Source of the DNA: a bacterium
GTDB taxonomy: Bacteria > Atribacterota > JS1 > SB-45 > 34-128
Length of the DNA stretch: 16,712 nt
Assembly (NCBI GenBank): GCA_018894595.1
Contig: JAHIPN010000454.1
Location: 1-16,712 of the forward strand
Reading direction: 5' to 3'
Shown piece after piece: positions 1 through 7,106 of this stretch. The notes below the pieces were generated by a model. It worked only from the letters and a program-made list of their open reading frames with translations, was not told the origin of the DNA and searched no databases. The translations under genes and the position numbers were made by a program. Positions within the stretch are counted from its first letter, which is position 1. Each line of letters opens with the position of its first letter.

Positions 1-1193
1 ACTTTACCCGGCTGTTCACCATACCCAAATATTCCATTTAAAAAACAAGACCAAAGCCATTTATGTAATGTTCTAAAATGAAAATAATTTTTCCTTTCCA
101 TATCCTTTTCTTTTTTAAAAGCCCAACTCTCATCTTCATATCGGCTAATACTATGGAAGTTGTTTTTAAGTGAAAGGTAAATCTCACTAGCTTTAGAAAA
201 TTCTTCTTTCTTTTCTTGGAGGATATGATTCTCAATTTGCTTTTTTTTGATTTTAGTATTTCTAAGCAAAACATCATTAAAGTCAATTAATACTTTATTG
301 TCTAAATCTAGGTCTAAAAAGACATTTTCTAAGAAAGTGTGTTCAAAGGAGATAATTCCCTCATTCTTCACCTCAAGATTTAACTCCATTCCAGGAGAAA
401 AAGTAGCGTAACTAAAATAAGCATTTCCCTTGAAGGTTGCACCCATAAAGCCAATATCACCTTTAAAGGTTGCATTCATGAAGCTAGCCTTACGCTTAAA
501 GGTTCTACCCTGAAAGATAGGATCACTTTCAAAGACTGTATTACTAAAGTCAGCATCGCCCTCAAAGGTTTCCTCCCAAAAGTAAGCAGTGCCTTTAAAG
601 ATTACACCCGTAAAGAGAACATCACCTTTAAAGACTGTACCCCCAAAGTCAGCATTATCATTAAAGATTGCACCTTTAAAGGTTGCCTCTATAAAGTCAG
701 CATCACCCTTAAAGACTGCTCTCTCAAAGCAAGCATTACCCTCAAAGGTTACATCTATAAAGTTAGCAGTACCCTCAAAGGTTGCCTCTATAAAGCCAGC
801 ATCACCCTTAAAGACTGCTCTCTCAAAGCAAGCATTACCATCAAAGGTTATATCTATAAAGTTAGTAGCATCACCCTCAAAGGTTGCCTCTATAAAGTCA
901 GCATCACCCTTAAAGACTGCATTCCAAAAGTTAGCATTTTTAAAAGTATTAACTTTAAATTCTTTTTCAAAATTAATTTTTCCTATAAAAATAAATCTTT
1001 TGAAGTTATAATCTAAATTATTTTCTTTAATCTTTTCTATGTACTCTTTAATAGCTTTTTTAAATTCTTCTTCTTTCTTTTCCTCTGGTCTAGCATGAAA
1101 AATACAATATTCTGATTTTTTATGAGTTGGTCTACCACAATCTACAATTGGGCAAACATTCAATTTAATTTCTTCTTTTTTTTCTTTATTCAA
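1..1193 (-). CDS. Pentapeptide-repeat protein with N-terminal Cys/His finger, 3' end outside the window
   Basis: An uninterrupted minus-strand frame runs off the left edge (397 codons visible). Residues about 9-30 carry a C-x4-C...C-x2-H pattern (CPIVDCGR...YCIFH), a probable small zinc finger. Residues about 80-263 are pentapeptide repeats of the type FxGxAxF (FKGDADFIEATFEG), which fold as a right-handed beta-solenoid. A charged linker follows, and the visible end reads LHKWLW...GYGEQPGK. In the family this kind of ending often leads into a C-terminal membrane channel-like domain, which would lie beyond the edge; that part is inference. The start is a TTG at 1193. An in-frame TAA lies four codons upstream and AAGGAG lies about 12 bases upstream, a rather long spacing; a second TTG at codon 11 is an alternative. 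The repeats include a near-identical 99-102 base higher-order duplication. The function is unknown. Family call is strong, start moderate. Confidence 0.85.
   Translation of the reverse strand, partial: MNKEKKEEIKLNVCPIVDCGRPTHKKSEYCIFHARPEEKKEEEFKKAIKEYIEKIKENNLDYNFKRFIFIGKINFEKEFKVNTFKNANFWNAVFKGDADFIEATFEGDATNFIDITFDGNACFERAVFKGDAGFIEATFEGTANFIDVTFEGNACFERAVFKGDADFIEATFKGAIFNDNADFGGTVFKGDVLFTGVIFKGTAYFWEETFEGDADFSNTVFESDPIFQGRTFKRKASFMNATFKGDIGFMGATFKGNAYFSYATFSPGMELNLEVKNEGIISFEHTFLENVFLDLDLDNKVLIDFNDVLLRNTKIKKKQIENHILQEKKEEFSKASEIYLSLKNNFHSISRYEDESWAFKKEKDMERKNYFHFRTLHKWLWSCFLNGIFGYGEQPGK
680..980 (-). repeat. Higher-order tandem duplication inside the pentapeptide coding region
   Basis: The motif GGTTGCCTCT (plus strand) recurs at 681, 780 and 882, giving periods of 99 and 102 bases. 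The blocks between are almost identical: the run beginning AGCATCACCCTTAAAGACTG recurs. The 102-base unit has one extra codon (GDATNF against GTANF), which breaks the strict five-residue phase. This suggests recent duplication of a 33-residue unit within the solenoid. Confidence 0.75.
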
Positions 1194-1549
1194 ACTTATA
1201 TATTACTCCTTTCTTTAGAAGAAATAATTTATAATTTTTGTTAATCGTTTTTGAATATTTTTTTTCTCCCCTGCCCTTTTGGTTAATTAGGGCTATTATT
1301 TGCATTGATTCTCCTTTTATTATTTAATCATCCTATCCGATTCAATAAAATGATGGCATATAATGTTTCCAACATAAAAAAATTTTTTGCGAAGCAAAAT
1401 TTAGGTGAGTCTGAAAGGCGAACCTTTTATGCTGTGTTAGGCGACCGTTTTGCTTGGCAACTCCTTATTTTAATCATAAAAAAGATTCCACCAGCCATAT
1501 TTTCCTAAATCACATTTTTATGGGGCTCAGATATCATAATGCTTCTATT
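1194..1549. other. Intergenic AT-rich stretch, no supported gene
   Basis: This gap holds the Shine-Dalgarno of the pentapeptide gene (1200-1210), an AT-rich block, and the inverted repeat at 1387-1460. Short plus-strand frames here have no convincing ribosome binding site. They partly encode a low-complexity translation of the inverted repeat and overlap the 3' end of the ATPase gene. I see no transposase remnant of the type found elsewhere in the window. Confidence 0.5.
1387..1460. repeat. Imperfect inverted repeat, MITE-like or structured element
   Basis: TTGCGAAGCAAAA at 1387-1399 faces TTTTGCTTGGCAA at 1448-1460 (12 of 13 positions complementary). The 48-base interior is more GC-rich than its surroundings and contains GTTAGGC at 1436-1442. 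The size and symmetry fit a small non-autonomous element or a structured RNA. I recognise no family for it. Confidence 0.45.
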
Positions 1550-3805
1550 TTACAAAGATTCTATAACAAGACTCTTATGAGCAATGGAAAGAAATTCAGA
1601 GAAGTGCTTGTGATAGTAGGCGTCCGTAGAGGTATAATCCAACATTCCCTCCTGTCCTTCTCTTTTGAATTGTTTTTCTAATATACGAAATGCTAATGCC
1701 TCAGCAATAACTTCAGCAAGAACCGTATGATAAAGCGGAGAATCTATCCCAGGGTATCCCTGTTCAGAGGGAAGTCCCAAATATCTCCTAATTGAAGGAT
1801 GTTTTGCTCCAATATTTAATAAATAGGGATTATTATCATCCCATTTGTATCTTACTGATCCAAAGTCATCTTCAACTGGCTTAAATTTCAGTTTTATTCC
1901 ACTTAGCGGTAGTCGTTCCTCAACTATAACGCGAGTTTGAGCGGGATCAAACCCTTCGACTCGAGCAGTTATATTCCCTACTGCTTTCAGTTGCCTTCCG
2001 CGGATTCTAAACTTTGCAACTAATGCTCCAGGTGAATCAGTTTCACGTAATTCACATTTTCCCCCTCCTTTTACAATAATCTCAGGATGATCGGAAACAA
2101 TTTTTGCAGTGATTGGATTGGCAAGTTTGGCAGTGGTTTTTAACCATAAAAGTAAAGTTTTCTCTTTATTAATTTGTAAATGATATAGTGGTTTCTCAAA
2201 AGAAAGACCATCAGGCGGCTCGGGGGGCGATGTTGGTTCAACAACCTTTACGAGCACCAAATTATCGGATCCACTATAACCTGCCTCGATAAATGCTTCG
2301 GTACCAACTTTAGAACCCTCTATAGTAAATGTCGTTCTTCCGATTTTTCTGTCCTCTGAGAACTTTTTTAAATATACTGGCGAAGTGCGAACTTTGACAT
2401 CATCAGGTTCGCTACTCTCAATATTTATGGGTAAGGACTCATCTAAAGGTTCGTAGTGCTTTACTATAATGGAAAACGTTTTGGGCTGATTCACTATAAT
2501 AGGTTGTTCTTCAGGCGGAATGATATGCAAGCCTATATGTAGTTTTTCAATTGTACCGTTGTCAAAAAGTCCTGATGGAATTTCTTCTTCCAGTTCTTTT
2601 ACTTTTTTCTCGAATATTTTTGAAATCTCTTTCGAAAGGTTATCCAATTTCCTGTTAAGATTCTCATCTGTAACATCTCGTTTTGGAGGTGTCTCAGTGG
2701 CTTTTAGTTCCTCAATGAAAAGTTGTAAAATTTCTTTACCTTTCTTATAGAGTGCCTGCGAAAAAGGGTGATCAAGAATTAAGCCGTCTCGGAAAGGATC
2801 CAGCAATCTTATTGGATTATTTTCTGGGTGATTGGGATAATCTGGATTTGCTTCTTCACGGTTATCGTATTTGCGAATCAACTCATCAATAAATTCACAT
2901 TGCAATTCACCTGTAAATCTCCAAGAAAAAGGTTCTGATTCGAGCCAAAAATAAGTGCAGTCATGTATAGCCGCGGCACTTTTAATCAAAATACCCTCTC
3001 GATAGGGAAGACTGCCTTGCTCAAAAGAAGTGGCATGCTTACGTATAACAAGATGGGCTGTCACTCCCGGATAATCAGGAATTGTAAAATCATTATCAAA
3101 TACAACTTCACCTTTAGGATACCTATAGACAAGCCTGTCTTCCAGGTCTTTATTCAGATCTACAATTATCACTTCTCTGGCGGAATTAAAAAAAATGTCA
3201 CGAAGGCTATAATGTCGGGAAAAATCTTTTACCAGGGTTTCGTGATGTGGGAGTTTAAACCGGCTCTCGACTTCGATAGTCACCACTGTGCAATTACCCC
3301 TCGGTATGCCGAGTTTCTTCCGAATCTCTTTGGTGGCTTTCTTTGCACGAGATTCCGTAAAGCGACATTTTAAAGAAGGGGGAATTATTAGGCGATTATA
3401 TTCCTCTTCTTTAATGCTTTCAAAATAAACAACACCGAAAGCAACGACATCTCTGGCGCCTCGTCCATGAAGTCCACGCCGTTTTTTTCCTTTTTCAAAT
3501 CCCGAAGTTCTTCTGCCTAAAGAACCGAGTTTATGGAACATCTCCTCCTTATTCATTCCGTCTGCCCTGTCTCGCACTATTACCATAGAAGGCTGTTCTT
3601 TTTTTCTCCTCTCAATCTCGATTCGAATTTTCCCTGAAACCTGTTTCCCTTCTTCCTCTAAATCTCGATAACTATCATCGGAGTTCGTAATCAGTTCCAC
3701 CAGCCCGCGTTCGATTTTTCCTCTCATTGCTCTTTCCATATTCTGACGCTTATAGCGCGGCTCTGCACCAAGATCCCATTCGTCTGGGATTTTAACTTTT
3801 GGCAT
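1550..3805 (-). CDS. GHKL (HSP90/MutL/MORC-like) ATPase with beta-rich middle domains
   Basis: A 751-residue protein. Residues 1-124 hold the Bergerat ATP-binding fold: N-box ELITNSDDS (37-45), lid motif DRADGM (79-84), and glycine-rich GLHGRGARD (111-119). These are the motifs that bind Mg-ATP in HSP90, MutL, gyrase B and MORC-type ATPases, which dimerise on ATP binding. A charged, possibly coiled-coil segment lies near 385-425. Two or more beta-rich, Ig-like stretches follow (about 430-640), then a conserved-looking helical tail with HPSIRRYLG near 685. ATG at 3805 is preferred over the in-frame GTG at 3814 because GGAGG sits 8 bases before the ATG and overlaps the GTG. The start overlaps the upstream gene by 14 bases, so translation is probably coupled. 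MORC-like ATPases of restriction-type systems are the closest idea I have; the actual target is unknown. Confidence 0.85.
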   Translation of the reverse strand: MPKVKIPDEWDLGAEPRYKRQNMERAMRGKIERGLVELITNSDDSYRDLEEEGKQVSGKIRIEIERRKKEQPSMVIVRDRADGMNKEEMFHKLGSLGRRTSGFEKGKKRRGLHGRGARDVVAFGVVYFESIKEEEYNRLIIPPSLKCRFTESRAKKATKEIRKKLGIPRGNCTVVTIEVESRFKLPHHETLVKDFSRHYSLRDIFFNSAREVIIVDLNKDLEDRLVYRYPKGEVVFDNDFTIPDYPGVTAHLVIRKHATSFEQGSLPYREGILIKSAAAIHDCTYFWLESEPFSWRFTGELQCEFIDELIRKYDNREEANPDYPNHPENNPIRLLDPFRDGLILDHPFSQALYKKGKEILQLFIEELKATETPPKRDVTDENLNRKLDNLSKEISKIFEKKVKELEEEIPSGLFDNGTIEKLHIGLHIIPPEEQPIIVNQPKTFSIIVKHYEPLDESLPINIESSEPDDVKVRTSPVYLKKFSEDRKIGRTTFTIEGSKVGTEAFIEAGYSGSDNLVLVKVVEPTSPPEPPDGLSFEKPLYHLQINKEKTLLLWLKTTAKLANPITAKIVSDHPEIIVKGGGKCELRETDSPGALVAKFRIRGRQLKAVGNITARVEGFDPAQTRVIVEERLPLSGIKLKFKPVEDDFGSVRYKWDDNNPYLLNIGAKHPSIRRYLGLPSEQGYPGIDSPLYHTVLAEVIAEALAFRILEKQFKREGQEGMLDYTSTDAYYHKHFSEFLSIAHKSLVIESL

Positions 3806-3820
3806 TTCTTCCACCTCCCT
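3792..3820 (-). promoter_or_regulatory. Coupling overlap and Shine-Dalgarno that decide the ATPase start
   Basis: On the minus strand GGGAGG is followed by TGGAAGAA and then ATG at 3805. The ATG lies inside the final codons of the winged-helix gene, whose TAA is at 3794-3792. The 14-base overlap implies that ribosomes finishing the first gene re-initiate on the second, keeping the two products in proportion. Confidence 0.7.
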
Positions 3821-4439
3821 TTTCCTCTAAGAGGGATGCAAACTTCTTTCTACAAAAATTCACATAATTTTTGACTTTTTCTTTTCTCAATTCTTCGGCT
3901 ATAGAGTAAAGTTGCTCTAATCGGTTGTTCAACACTTCTGATCTGGTGTTTACGGTACAGACAAGCGATTCGGCAAATTCAGCATGCGAAATTTCTGCTT
4001 GTTCGCCATAGTCCTTGAATTTTTTGAAGGCTCCACTTCCAAGCAATTCTTTTAGTTTTCGATCTGCAGGCAGGCGGTCTCCTGTTGGAATATGTATACC
4101 TAAATATTGCTCAATTCGTGCCTTATTAACTTCTATCCATTGAATCCCGTTAGTAGTTAGCATCCATCCTCCAATGCTCCTGACTGTCCTTTTCCTTTCA
4201 CTCTCCCCTTTAACTAAAGCTCCGTATTTAGACTTTTTAGCTGCCTCTAACGCAAATCGGGTGGGTGCAAGGTCTGGATACTGCGGGTGTTTTACCCAAG
4301 AAAATTTAGACGGAGCGAGTTGGTAACACTTTAAAGCAATGTCTTCCGTGTGAACGCGCTTTTGCCATCCGCCCAAGAGATAAAGTGCGTAGAGAACAAT
4401 GTCCTTACCGCTCAACTTATCTATTTTTTCTTCCTTCAT
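3792..4439 (-). CDS. Winged-helix-like partner of the GHKL ATPase
   Basis: A 215-residue protein. The first half looks like a winged helix: a helix (KDIVLYALYLLGG), a helix-turn region (VHTEDIALKCYQLAP), then a segment ending in GWMLTTNGIQW that resembles a wing. The second half is helical and charged, ending in GGGRNAKS. ATG at 4439 is preferred over the upstream in-frame start at 4475, because AAAGGA lies 7-8 bases before it and nothing comparable precedes the longer form. The last codons contain the Shine-Dalgarno of the ATPase gene and overlap its start by 14 bases, a tight two-gene unit. A DNA-binding or adaptor role for the ATPase is inferred from fold and coupling. I do not recognise a named family. 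Confidence 0.75.
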   Translation of the reverse strand: MKEEKIDKLSGKDIVLYALYLLGGWQKRVHTEDIALKCYQLAPSKFSWVKHPQYPDLAPTRFALEAAKKSKYGALVKGESERKRTVRSIGGWMLTTNGIQWIEVNKARIEQYLGIHIPTGDRLPADRKLKELLGSGAFKKFKDYGEQAEISHAEFAESLVCTVNTRSEVLNNRLEQLYSIAEELRKEKVKNYVNFCRKKFASLLEEKGGGRNAKS

Positions 4440-4650
4440 TTCGCTTTCCTTTCTATTAAAATCGCTCCTTCGCAAGCTTGTTTGTTTTCTTACCGTTTGA
4501 CATATCGCATCCTGTACCCCAATCCAAAGGCAAGCAATCCGCCAAGCAAAATATCGCCTAACTTAAAATAATCGAACTACTTTGTTTACGCGTCCAATTC
4601 AGTATATCTTACGAAGTACTTCTTTGAAGTAATATAATTTTTCTATATTC

Positions 4651-4679
4651 ATTATACTATATACGACAAATCTTTTAAA
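4651..4679 (-). promoter_or_regulatory. Candidate sigma70-type promoter for the winged-helix/ATPase operon
   Basis: On the minus strand TATAAT (4656-4651) lies 17 bases downstream of TTTAAA (4679-4674), a 4-of-6 match to TTGACA. The -10 box is perfect, but the region is AT-rich enough for chance matches. It lies about 210 bases upstream of the ATG. Confidence 0.3.
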
Positions 4680-4826
4680 AACCCTTTTTTCAAAAAATTT
4701 ATTTATAAAACCCCCTGCTCTTTTAATGCAAGAATTCCGGAAAGTTTTTTAGATATTTGGGACCATCCACTGATGCTTATAATATCAAGTAGTCGTGATC
4801 TTTAAAAGCGGAAAGGTTTTGCCATA

Positions 4827-4856
4827 GTGCTACTCAAGCACGATGTTCGACATCGT
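4827..4856. repeat. Two overlapping hairpins just downstream of the 4862-5833 gene
   Basis: ACGATGT (4840-4846), loop TCG, ACATCGT (4850-4856) is a perfect 7-base stem. It shares two bases with a second stem, GTGCT (4827-4831), loop ACTCA, AGCAC (4837-4841). The first hairpin lies 5 bases after the minus-strand stop of the adjacent gene. No T-run follows, so a classic intrinsic terminator is not supported; mRNA 3' end protection or an element end is possible. Confidence 0.45.
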
Positions 4857-4861
4857 ACAAA

Positions 4862-5833
4862 TCATAACCATTTCAAATTATTGAGTATCTCCTCTTGAAA
4901 TTTTTTTGCTATTTTAATAAATCTTTCATAAGAACCAGAAAATAAATTTGCTTTTAATGGTGGCCAATCGTCCTTTTGTCTTTCTGCTTCTTCAAGAATT
5001 TCTGAAAAAGTATTCCCTTCTCTACCTCTGCGATATTTCCAAGCAAATCTTCCTAGTGGACCCCACATTCTATCTTCAGGTTTATATTTAAAATCGGCAT
5101 AAGCAAGAGCTAAAAATATTTCTAAGCGATCAAAATGCCGCTCATAATCATTTCCCAAAAACAATAAATCATCCAAGTCTGGTTGTAGTAGCTTATACAA
5201 GTATTCACTGTGAGGTACATGATGTCTCTCATGTCCAGGTAATATTTTGAATGTATCATCAAGCTCTACAGCTGCTCTCCCAATGGGGATTGAAATAGGA
5301 ACGGTTCCATAAAGCTCGTTAGGGGATTGAACTTTTGCAGTAAGAATACATGAAAGAGCAAGGTAGTTTTTAGACGCAATTGAGGCGATTCCAGCAGAAT
5401 ACATAAGCAAACAGAGGGGATACCAACGTAGATAAATATTAACTAAAAGACCATCCTGAGGCTTAAGATTATCAGAAATTCTAGCTAATATCTTGTTAAT
5501 CATCTGATGATAATGTTTATTATCTCCCCAATAGGCGATGCATGAAATAATTGATTGAACGTCTTTAACTACATCTTCATAAAGCTTCAATTGCTTTGAA
5601 AATCGTTCTGAACTGCTTCCTCCATGCAATAAAAACTTTTCATTACTCAACAATGAAATTACTTCACGTAATTTCTGATTGACTAGATCGTCCAGTTTTA
5701 TTTTATATTTTCTATCTGAAAGGTATTCTTTCGTGGTTTCAATAAGATTGTTTTTCTCTTTAAGAACTTTTTTAACTTTTATTTGACTTCTCTCATTTTT
5801 TATTTTCGCTTTACTCACTTTTCTTTTTATCAA
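4862..5833 (-). CDS. Uncharacterised protein resembling the C-terminal module of multidomain effectors
   Basis: A 323-residue soluble protein. Residues 1-45 are rich in lysine (KIKNERSQIKVKKVLKEK). From about residue 85 on it is helical: YEDVVKDVQSIISCIAYWGD, a hydrophobic LRWYPLCLLMYSAGIASIAS segment (135-154), DYERHFDRLEIFLALAYAD (229-247), WGPLGRFAWKYR (257-268) and a final LFSGSYERFIKIAK. From memory, this order of motifs resembles a C-terminal module that follows TIR, SIR2 or Schlafen-type domains in actinobacterial proteins; I could not verify it. Here no such N-terminal domain exists. The start is TTG at 5833 with AGGAGGGA at 5848-5841, a strong site. Repeat copy A lies immediately upstream, so the promoter may be inside it. 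Gene is secure, function is not. Confidence 0.75.
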   Translation of the reverse strand: MIKRKVSKAKIKNERSQIKVKKVLKEKNNLIETTKEYLSDRKYKIKLDDLVNQKLREVISLLSNEKFLLHGGSSSERFSKQLKLYEDVVKDVQSIISCIAYWGDNKHYHQMINKILARISDNLKPQDGLLVNIYLRWYPLCLLMYSAGIASIASKNYLALSCILTAKVQSPNELYGTVPISIPIGRAAVELDDTFKILPGHERHHVPHSEYLYKLLQPDLDDLLFLGNDYERHFDRLEIFLALAYADFKYKPEDRMWGPLGRFAWKYRRGREGNTFSEILEEAERQKDDWPPLKANLFSGSYERFIKIAKKFQEEILNNLKWL

Positions 5834-5867
5834 TCTATGCTCCCTCCTTTTTAAAAGTTTTTGAATA

Positions 5868-6136
5868 GCACATCCTATTTTTTCTATAGCTTAGCTTTCC
5901 ATTTTACGAGGTCTTCCTTTAGGACGTCTATCTATAGTAATACATAAAGTTTCAACCATCTGGTTAAGAAAGTCCTCAGATCCTATAGTTTTTCCGCTAG
6001 AAGTTACCGAATTATTGACTTGGCACACCTTCCCTATTTATTTAAAGATAATGTTTACTTCTTATCATTTTTTATTTTTAACCAAAATTTTTTTAGATTA
6101 TCATTAAATTCTTGTAACTTGCTGGGTGCAACATAT
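5868..6136 (-). mobile_element. Dispersed element copy A: transposase-tail remnant with flanks
   Basis: Read on the minus strand, an open stretch (about 6040 to the TAA at 5893-5891) translates to the tail QVNNSV...GKTIGSEDFLNQ...DRRPKGRPRKMES. The pattern G(K/R)PxGSEExF...GRPRK is how Y1/REP-associated (Transposase_17-type) proteins end. No catalytic HUH or Tyr part is present. The 3' side has a weak palindrome (CCTATTTTTTCTATAG region) and the outer side extends to a block near 6117-6136 that recurs at 7056-7073. It sits between the 4862-5833 gene and the DUF4145 gene, in their orientation. Confidence 0.65.
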
Positions 6137-6141
6137 ATATA

Positions 6142-6720
6142 TTATATTATGACTTTAAAAAAATCATTAATCAATATTACTTGATAATCAGTAACCTTTT
6201 GTTCGCCTGCATGCACACCAACATTCCCGAGTAATCTTAAAATATCTGAAATTTCAAAAAGAAATGAAGGTAACTTTTCTTTTAAATTAAGCTCTTTTAG
6301 ACGATCAGCTAATTTGCCAGATTTAATATCTTTATCATTGCATATTAATTCCAAAGCTTTTCTTATTTTTTGTCCAGCAAACGCATTTGGAGATATGTTT
6401 TTTATTCTATAAGCCTTTTTATAGCAATTACGAATTTTGGTTGGAATCGATTCTGGAAGATCACCTGAATCTGGCCAAACTAAATAAGCACGATTATAAT
6501 CATTAACATGCATATGTGGATCTGACCAATAATATAAAAGAATTTCATTACAAGTTTTACAAATTGCTACATAATATGTACCAACCCAAACGTCCCTCTC
6601 TAAATTACCTCTACTATTATAAATATCTACATATAATTCATGTTTATAAATGAGTTTTTGTGGGGTTTCATTGCCACAATGCGGATAAAGAGAAACTCGA
6701 TCGACTATATTATCTGACAT
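6142..6720 (-). CDS. DUF4145-domain protein with degenerate zinc-binding N-terminus
   Basis: A 192-residue protein. The N-terminal part has YPHCGNETPQ (12-21) and CKTCNE (54-59), which in related proteins form a Cx2C...Cx2C zinc ribbon; here the first Cys is Tyr12. The rest fits DUF4145: LPESIPTKIRNCYKKAYR, a helix with RKALELICN, KLADRLKEL, LPSFLFEISDILRLLGNVGVH (GN.GxH is typical), ending FFKVII. The family usually continues a little past this point, so the C-terminus is slightly short, and repeat copy A abuts it. The start is ATG at 6720 with GGAGG 5 bases upstream (6730-6726); that Shine-Dalgarno overlaps the in-frame TTG at 6732, which rules it out. DUF4145 proteins are frequent next to restriction and defence genes; biochemical role unknown. 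Confidence 0.8.
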   Translation of the reverse strand: MSDNIVDRVSLYPHCGNETPQKLIYKHELYVDIYNSRGNLERDVWVGTYYVAICKTCNEILLYYWSDPHMHVNDYNRAYLVWPDSGDLPESIPTKIRNCYKKAYRIKNISPNAFAGQKIRKALELICNDKDIKSGKLADRLKELNLKEKLPSFLFEISDILRLLGNVGVHAGEQKVTDYQVILINDFFKVII

Positions 6721-7106
6721 GATGTCCTCCAAATTTTTTAAATATTAATCTTTACTTTTTAAATTAATCTCTTGAAAAACTTATAAACTAGATAATTTTA
6801 TAGTGATTTTTTTTAATACAATGTCTTAACGGAGTTGGGTTTCAGCATTTGACATATTGTATTTTTTTAAAATTTAATAAAAAGCGAAAAAATGCACCGA
6901 AAGATTGTATCCTGTAGTATAATTTAGAAAACTTCCTCTTTGAGCATAATCATCTACGTAGACATGGGGAGGACTGGGTTATTAAACCCCTTACGAAAAG
7001 TTTGAAAAAGTTATCGAATTATTGAGCTAGTACAACCTCCCTTGTCCTTTTACATTTTGCTGGGCGCGGCATATTCACCTATGGATCCAAACAACCTCAA
7101 TTCCAC
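6721..7106. other. AT-rich intergenic region between the DUF4145 and STAND-like genes
   Basis: About 385 bases without a gene. The first 250 bases show nothing beyond the Shine-Dalgarno at 6726-6730 and AT-rich sequence. The rest holds a small hairpin, GGGTT (6976-6980) loop ATTA AACCC (6985-6989), and the diverged repeat piece E. Confidence 0.5.
6976..7073 (-). repeat. Diverged partial copy E of the dispersed element
   Basis: On the plus strand, around 7007-7045, GTTATCGAATTATTGAGCTA followed by GTACAACCTCCC aligns with the other copies (GTTACCGAATTATTGA...GGTACACCTTCCC). The IGSEEF...GRPRK portion is missing. TTGCTGGGCGCGGCATAT at 7056-7073 matches TTGCTGGGTGCAACATAT beside copy A, suggesting a shared outer end. 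Similarity is limited to about 40 and 18 bases, so this is a tentative member. Confidence 0.4.

Larger units (their letters stand above)
4440..4861. other. Intergenic region upstream of the ATPase operon
   Basis: Just over 400 bases without a supported gene. It holds the Shine-Dalgarno of the winged-helix gene (AAAGGA, 4445-4450), a candidate promoter at 4651-4679, AT-rich runs around 4676-4720, and overlapping hairpins at 4827-4856. A short plus-strand frame at 4350-4571 crosses the coding gene and is not supported. Confidence 0.5.

Noticed and set aside
680..980. Short regular repeats as a CRISPR array
   Set aside because: The repeats are in-frame coding units without unique spacers; they encode pentapeptide coils.
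589..1011. Plus-strand frame of 140 residues rich in Lys, Ser, Pro
   Set aside because: It is the antisense reading of the pentapeptide repeats; its apparent repeats mirror the FxGxAxF units on the minus strand.
1305..1508. Plus-strand 67-residue frame containing GESERRTFYAVLGDRF
   Set aside because: No Shine-Dalgarno, and most of it translates the inverted repeat at 1387-1460; more likely an element than a gene.
4497..4530. TTGACA on the plus strand as a promoter
   Set aside because: No -10 box at suitable spacing, and no plus-strand gene downstream.
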